DNA of 64,000 nucleotides, taken from positions 1-64,000 of the forward strand of contig JAVBWO010000018.1 in assembly GCA_036677375.1 (NCBI GenBank). The letters are read 5' to 3'. A program made the translations under genes and the position numbers. This document shows positions 61,084 through 64,000 of this stretch, piece after piece (position 1 is the first letter of the stretch; each line of letters begins with the position of its first letter). The notes below the pieces were generated by a model. It was not told the DNA's origin and ran no database searches. It was given only the letters and a program-made list of their open reading frames with translations. This stretch comes from JAVBWO01 sp036677375. GTDB taxonomy: Bacteria; Bacillota; Dehalobacteriia; UBA4068; UBA4997.

Positions 61084-62106
61084 ATGGAAGCCAAAAAGAA
61101 AATAAAAGTCCTCATTGTTGACGACTCCCTTGTTTTTCGGGAAGTCTTATCCAGGTCTATTTCATTAGATCCTTTGGTAGAGGTCGTAGCGGTGGCCACG
61201 GATCCTTTTGATGCAAGAGACAAGATTTTGCGGTATGAACCGGACGTTATGACTTGTGATGTGGAGATGCCGAAGATGAATGGAATTGAATTCATTCGTA
61301 GGCTGTTGCCGCAATATCCGCTGCCTGTCATCGTTGTTAGCAGCGTAAGCAATGCCGTTTTTGATGCCCTCAATGTGGGCGCAGTAGATTTTGTGGCAAA
61401 ACCGGATGTCAAAAACCGTAACAATATGGATCGGTTTGTGGGTGATCTGGTGGACAAAATCAAAGCTGCAGCTCATGCCAAGGTAACTTTACAGAATCCG
61501 GTGCCCTTGAAAACAATACCGGGCAACGAGCGGTTTGATACAGGAAAAATCATTGCGATGGGTGCTTCTACAGGCGGCACGGAGGCGTTGTATAATGTAT
61601 TGAAGTATTTACCCGATCAGATGCCGGGCATTGTCATTGTGCAACATATTCCACCGGTTTTTTCCAGGATGTTTGCCGATAGATTAAATAACCAAACGAA
61701 GCTTAATGTAAAAGAAGCGGTTAATGGCGATATGGTGGAGCCTGGGAAAGTCTTGATTGCACCTGGAGATCGGCATATGTCCTTAAAAAAAGTGGATGGT
61801 AGATTTAAAGTACACGTATTCCATGGGGAAAAGGTCAACGGCCATTGCCCTTCCGTGGATGTGCTTTTTGAATCGGTAGCCATAGAAGCCGGCAATCGAG
61901 CTGTGGGTCTGATTTTAACAGGTATGGGCGCCGATGGTGCCAAAGGGCTGCTTGCTATGAGACGCATGGGAGCAAGAACTCTTGGACAGGATGAACAGAC
62001 ATCAGTAGTATACGGCATGCCCAAAGTGGCTTATGATATCGGTGCTGTGGAGAAACAAGCTCCGCTTTTAAAGATCCCCCAATTATTGTCTGCTTTGGCA
62101 AAATAA
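61084..62106 (+). CDS. cheB: Chemotaxis methylesterase CheB
   Basis: A 340-residue protein-glutamate methylesterase. Receiver domain with D59 (MTCDVEMPKMNG). Catalytic domain with the triad S162 (MGASTGG), H188 (VQHIPP) and D284 (TGMGADG). ATG at 61084 has a aggggga site; nine in-frame codons upstream are not used. Confidence 0.95.
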   Translation: MEAKKKIKVLIVDDSLVFREVLSRSISLDPLVEVVAVATDPFDARDKILRYEPDVMTCDVEMPKMNGIEFIRRLLPQYPLPVIVVSSVSNAVFDALNVGAVDFVAKPDVKNRNNMDRFVGDLVDKIKAAAHAKVTLQNPVPLKTIPGNERFDTGKIIAMGASTGGTEALYNVLKYLPDQMPGIVIVQHIPPVFSRMFADRLNNQTKLNVKEAVNGDMVEPGKVLIAPGDRHMSLKKVDGRFKVHVFHGEKVNGHCPSVDVLFESVAIEAGNRAVGLILTGMGADGAKGLLAMRRMGARTLGQDEQTSVVYGMPKVAYDIGAVEKQAPLLKIPQLLSALAK

Positions 62107-62220
62107 AGCTGCACACTTACAGAAGGATTCCCTACGGAAAGTCTAAATTGATTAGCACAGGCCAATAAATCTTTAGTATTGACTGGATATGATAGAATAC
62201 GATCAAGAAGAAGCTTCTTG

Positions 62221-62249
62221 GAGCCATAGAAAATATGGCTCTTTTTATT
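62221..62249 (+). terminator. Terminator of the chemotaxis genes
   Basis: gagccata pairs with tatggctc around GAAAA and is followed by ttttatttt. A canonical intrinsic terminator 115 bases after cheB. Confidence 0.88.
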
Positions 62250-62651
62250 TTAGAAAAAGAAAGCGCCAAAGAAGAAAATACAAGTCATTGGTACAAAAAG
62301 CGAATAGGGTGAAGAAGCAAAAGTCGGTAATTTCAGAGAAAAATAAACACAACACGATGCGGTAAAAAAGCATCGAATCATAAATCGGTACCTTTTGGAC
62401 CTTTGATAATAATAAGCGATTGTCTCAAAATGATAAATAGGTGGGAGATATGATGGTAAAACAGGTGTTTAGAATAAAATCATCTTTCGGTATCGCATAA
62501 AGCAATGCTTTTGATTGGGTAAGTTTAGATGTTGTTTCCCCTATATTAAAGAGTCAACCGGAGCTGCCTCATCAAGTCATGTAACCGGTGAGCTCCATTC
62601 TTTGATATAATATTTTTAGATGTAACACCATTGAAATTTTTCACCGGCCCA
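62250..62651. other. Intergenic region before the ECF sigma gene
   Basis: About 400 bases with no supported gene. A TATAAT at 62606-62611 lacks a matching -35. The bases tagatgtaacacc near 62617 resemble the ends of the palindromic element at 55102-55265 and might be a relic. A 16-codon frame after a ggtgggag site near 62450 is too short to support. Confidence 0.5.
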
Positions 62652-62680
62652 TGAACGGATTTTGTTTCTGGGATCGTATT
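62652..62680 (+). promoter_or_regulatory. ECF-type promoter, likely autoregulatory
   Basis: TGAACG (62652-62657), a 17-base spacer and CGTATT (62675-62680) fit the AAC...CGT pattern of ECF sigma promoters (SigW-like TGAAAC-N16-CGTA). It lies just upstream of an ECF sigma gene, as expected for autoregulation. Confidence 0.6.
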
Positions 62681-62704
62681 TAGTATAGGATGGAGGGAGA
62701 ATCC

Positions 62705-63199
62705 TTGAATCAGGTATTCGGTACCGATGAAGTTATTGCAATAACAATTGAAAAGTATGCCGACATGGTTTGCCGCATTTGTTACTTATATTTAAATGAC
62801 AAAGCAGATGTGGAGGATGTTTTTCAGGAAGTCTTTCTGAAGTTCTTTCTCAATGCTGCTTCATTTAAAGATGAACAGCATCAAAGGGCATGGCTATGTC
62901 GTGTCACATTCAATCAATGCAAGGATTTGTGTAAAAGTTTTTGGCGTAAAAAAGTGGTCAGTATTGAAGAAATGGATATCCCTTATGAAAGTCCTGAGCA
63001 AAGTGAACTGATGCAGGCGGTTTTGCAGCTCCCCCTACCATACAAAGAGTTGATTTATTTACATTATTATGAGGATCGAACCGTTGTTGAGATCGCGGAA
63101 ATTTTGCAGAAGAACCAAAATACAGTTTACACCCAGCTGCGCCGAGCAAAGGAACAGTTGAAAAAGAAATTGGGGGATAGAGAAACATGGATGCCTTAA
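62705..63199 (+). CDS. ECF-type RNA polymerase sigma factor
   Basis: A 164-residue sigma factor. Region 2 has KADVEDVFQEVFLKFF with the DAED-like helix. Region 4 has LPYKELIYLHYYEDRTVVEIA and a helix-turn-helix ending in TQLRRAKEQLKKKL. TTG at 62705 is chosen because ggaggg lies 7 bases before it; an ATG at 62690 is part of that site. The gene overlaps the anti-sigma gene by 13 bases, so the two are coupled. Confidence 0.88.
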   Translation: MNQVFGTDEVIAITIEKYADMVCRICYLYLNDKADVEDVFQEVFLKFFLNAASFKDEQHQRAWLCRVTFNQCKDLCKSFWRKKVVSIEEMDIPYESPEQSELMQAVLQLPLPYKELIYLHYYEDRTVVEIAEILQKNQNTVYTQLRRAKEQLKKKLGDRETWMP

Positions 63200-64000
63200 A
63201 AAAATATTTGGATCAAATCCATGCCGAAGAGGTCTTGAAAGAAAAAACGAGAGCTTTTGTCAAAGATTCTTTGGAAAATGAGATGCAGCAAAGGACAAAT
63301 AAAAGCTCCGCAAGAGGGGGATTCGCTATGAAAAAATTATGGGTTGCCGCTTCCACCATTGCGGCTTGCGCCGTTTTGGCAATAGGAGGATATGCTTATG
63401 CGCATACGCCGGTGAATTTTGTAAGCCTGGATATCAACCCCAGCGTAGAAGTAGGCATCAATGCCTTTGATACCGTTGTCACTGTGGAAGGTATCAATCA
63501 AGATGGTAAAAATCTACTCAAAGGACAAAAGATTGACGGACTTCCGTTGAAGGTGGCCATTACCCGGCTAGTAGAAGAGGCGTTGGAGCAGGCTTATATT
63601 GCGGAGGATGGTTCGACGGTTATCGCGGTTACGGTGGAATCGGATGATGAGGAGAAAAGCGCTGAATTGCAGGATGAAGGCGAACAGGGCGTCAGTTTAG
63701 CCATGAGCAACAAGCATGCCATTGCTATTATTTATAAAGATTGCTCCGACCTTGCGTTGCGGACGGAAGCTAAAGATTGGGGCGTTTCACCCGGGAAATA
63801 TAAGCTGATCAAAATGTTGCAGACCTTAGATTCCGACATCACTGTAGAGGATTATAAGGACGCCAAGGTTTCGGAAATCATTGCCAAAGCAAATGAGATC
63901 TTACAGGAGGAAGGCCTTCCCGAAGAGGAATCCGGGGAATCGGAAGCCATTGCCGGCAAGATCAAAGATGCTGCCGGTAAAGTGAAAGAAGCCAAACAGA
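63187..64000 (+). CDS. RsgI-like anti-sigma factor (incomplete at window end)
   Basis: The frame is open from ATG 63187 to the window end (271 codons seen). A cytoplasmic N-terminus (about 50 residues) precedes one membrane helix (about 54-72). Next comes the RsgI-type extracellular segment with FVSLDINPSVEVGINAFDTV, in which the NPSVE pattern is the family hallmark. A long Glu/Lys-rich region follows. RsgI proteins hold sigma-I-type factors until an extracellular signal is sensed; here the partner looks like an ordinary ECF sigma. The output domain, if any, lies beyond the window. Confidence 0.82.
   Translation, partial: MDALKKYLDQIHAEEVLKEKTRAFVKDSLENEMQQRTNKSSARGGFAMKKLWVAASTIAACAVLAIGGYAYAHTPVNFVSLDINPSVEVGINAFDTVVTVEGINQDGKNLLKGQKIDGLPLKVAITRLVEEALEQAYIAEDGSTVIAVTVESDDEEKSAELQDEGEQGVSLAMSNKHAIAIIYKDCSDLALRTEAKDWGVSPGKYKLIKMLQTLDSDITVEDYKDAKVSEIIAKANEILQEEGLPEEESGESEAIAGKIKDAAGKVKEAKQ

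Noticed and set aside
62450..62503. 16-codon frame after a ggtgggag site
   Set aside because: Too short and without similarity; a chance ribosome-binding site in purine-rich sequence is likely.

Overview
The window looks like a chromosome segment of a motile, anaerobic low-to-mid GC Gram-positive bacterium of the Clostridia, probably Peptococcaceae- or Desulfitobacteriaceae-like. Grounds: AGGAGG-type ribosome-binding sites with many TTG and GTG starts, a monoderm flagellum (no flgA, flgH or flgI), a FliY-type switch protein, FliW/CsrA control of flagellin, and Flp/Tad pilus genes without an outer-membrane secretin. The lineage is an inference; nothing in the window fixes the species.

Layout. 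1-5216 (minus strand): a 1472-residue von Willebrand A / MucBP-repeat surface protein behind a cyclic-di-GMP-I riboswitch, plus a small conserved protein. 5217-6512: a sigma-A-type promoter followed by two nearly identical cyclic-di-GMP-I riboswitches, each with its own terminator. 6513-15722: a complete Flp/Tad pilus operon (prepilin peptidase, Flp pilin, TadE, TadG, CpaB, CpaE, CpaF, TadB, TadC) that ends with a DUF192 protein and a coiled-coil protein. 16183-20137: three unrelated single genes (beta-CASP nuclease, AraC/GyrI-like regulator, TspO-like membrane protein), then a decayed IS3 transposase. 20676-25299 (minus strand): fliD-fliS-fliT-motA-motB behind a sigma-D-type promoter. 25490-46698: the main flagellar operon, flgB to flgG, behind another cyclic-di-GMP-I riboswitch and a leader terminator. 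46817-51467: flgM-flgN-flgK-flgL-DUF6470-fliW-csrA behind a consensus sigma-D promoter. 51669-53304: flagellin, with a leader that carries candidate CsrA sites. 53623-62106: an HD-GYP protein and the chemotaxis genes (cheY, cheA, cheW, a partial cheW copy, an MCP, cheR, cheB). 62652-64000: an ECF sigma factor and an RsgI-like anti-sigma factor that runs off the window.

How it fits together. Four cyclic-di-GMP-I aptamers sit in front of the adhesin, the pilus operon and the flagellar operon, and an HD-GYP protein (a family that degrades cyclic-di-GMP) lies beside flagellin. The window therefore reads as one attachment-versus-motility switch with both outputs adjacent on the chromosome. Late flagellar genes add the usual layers: sigma-D (fliA is in the early operon) held by FlgM, and CsrA held by FliW at the flagellin mRNA. 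The direction of each riboswitch (on or off) cannot be read by eye.

The most unusual points are the duplicated riboswitch-terminator cassette with compensatory changes in the terminator, an flhB gene with no ATG/GTG/TTG start (apparently ATT), a partial tandem duplication of cheW, and a palindromic MITE-like element whose terminal repeat includes the cheY stop codon.
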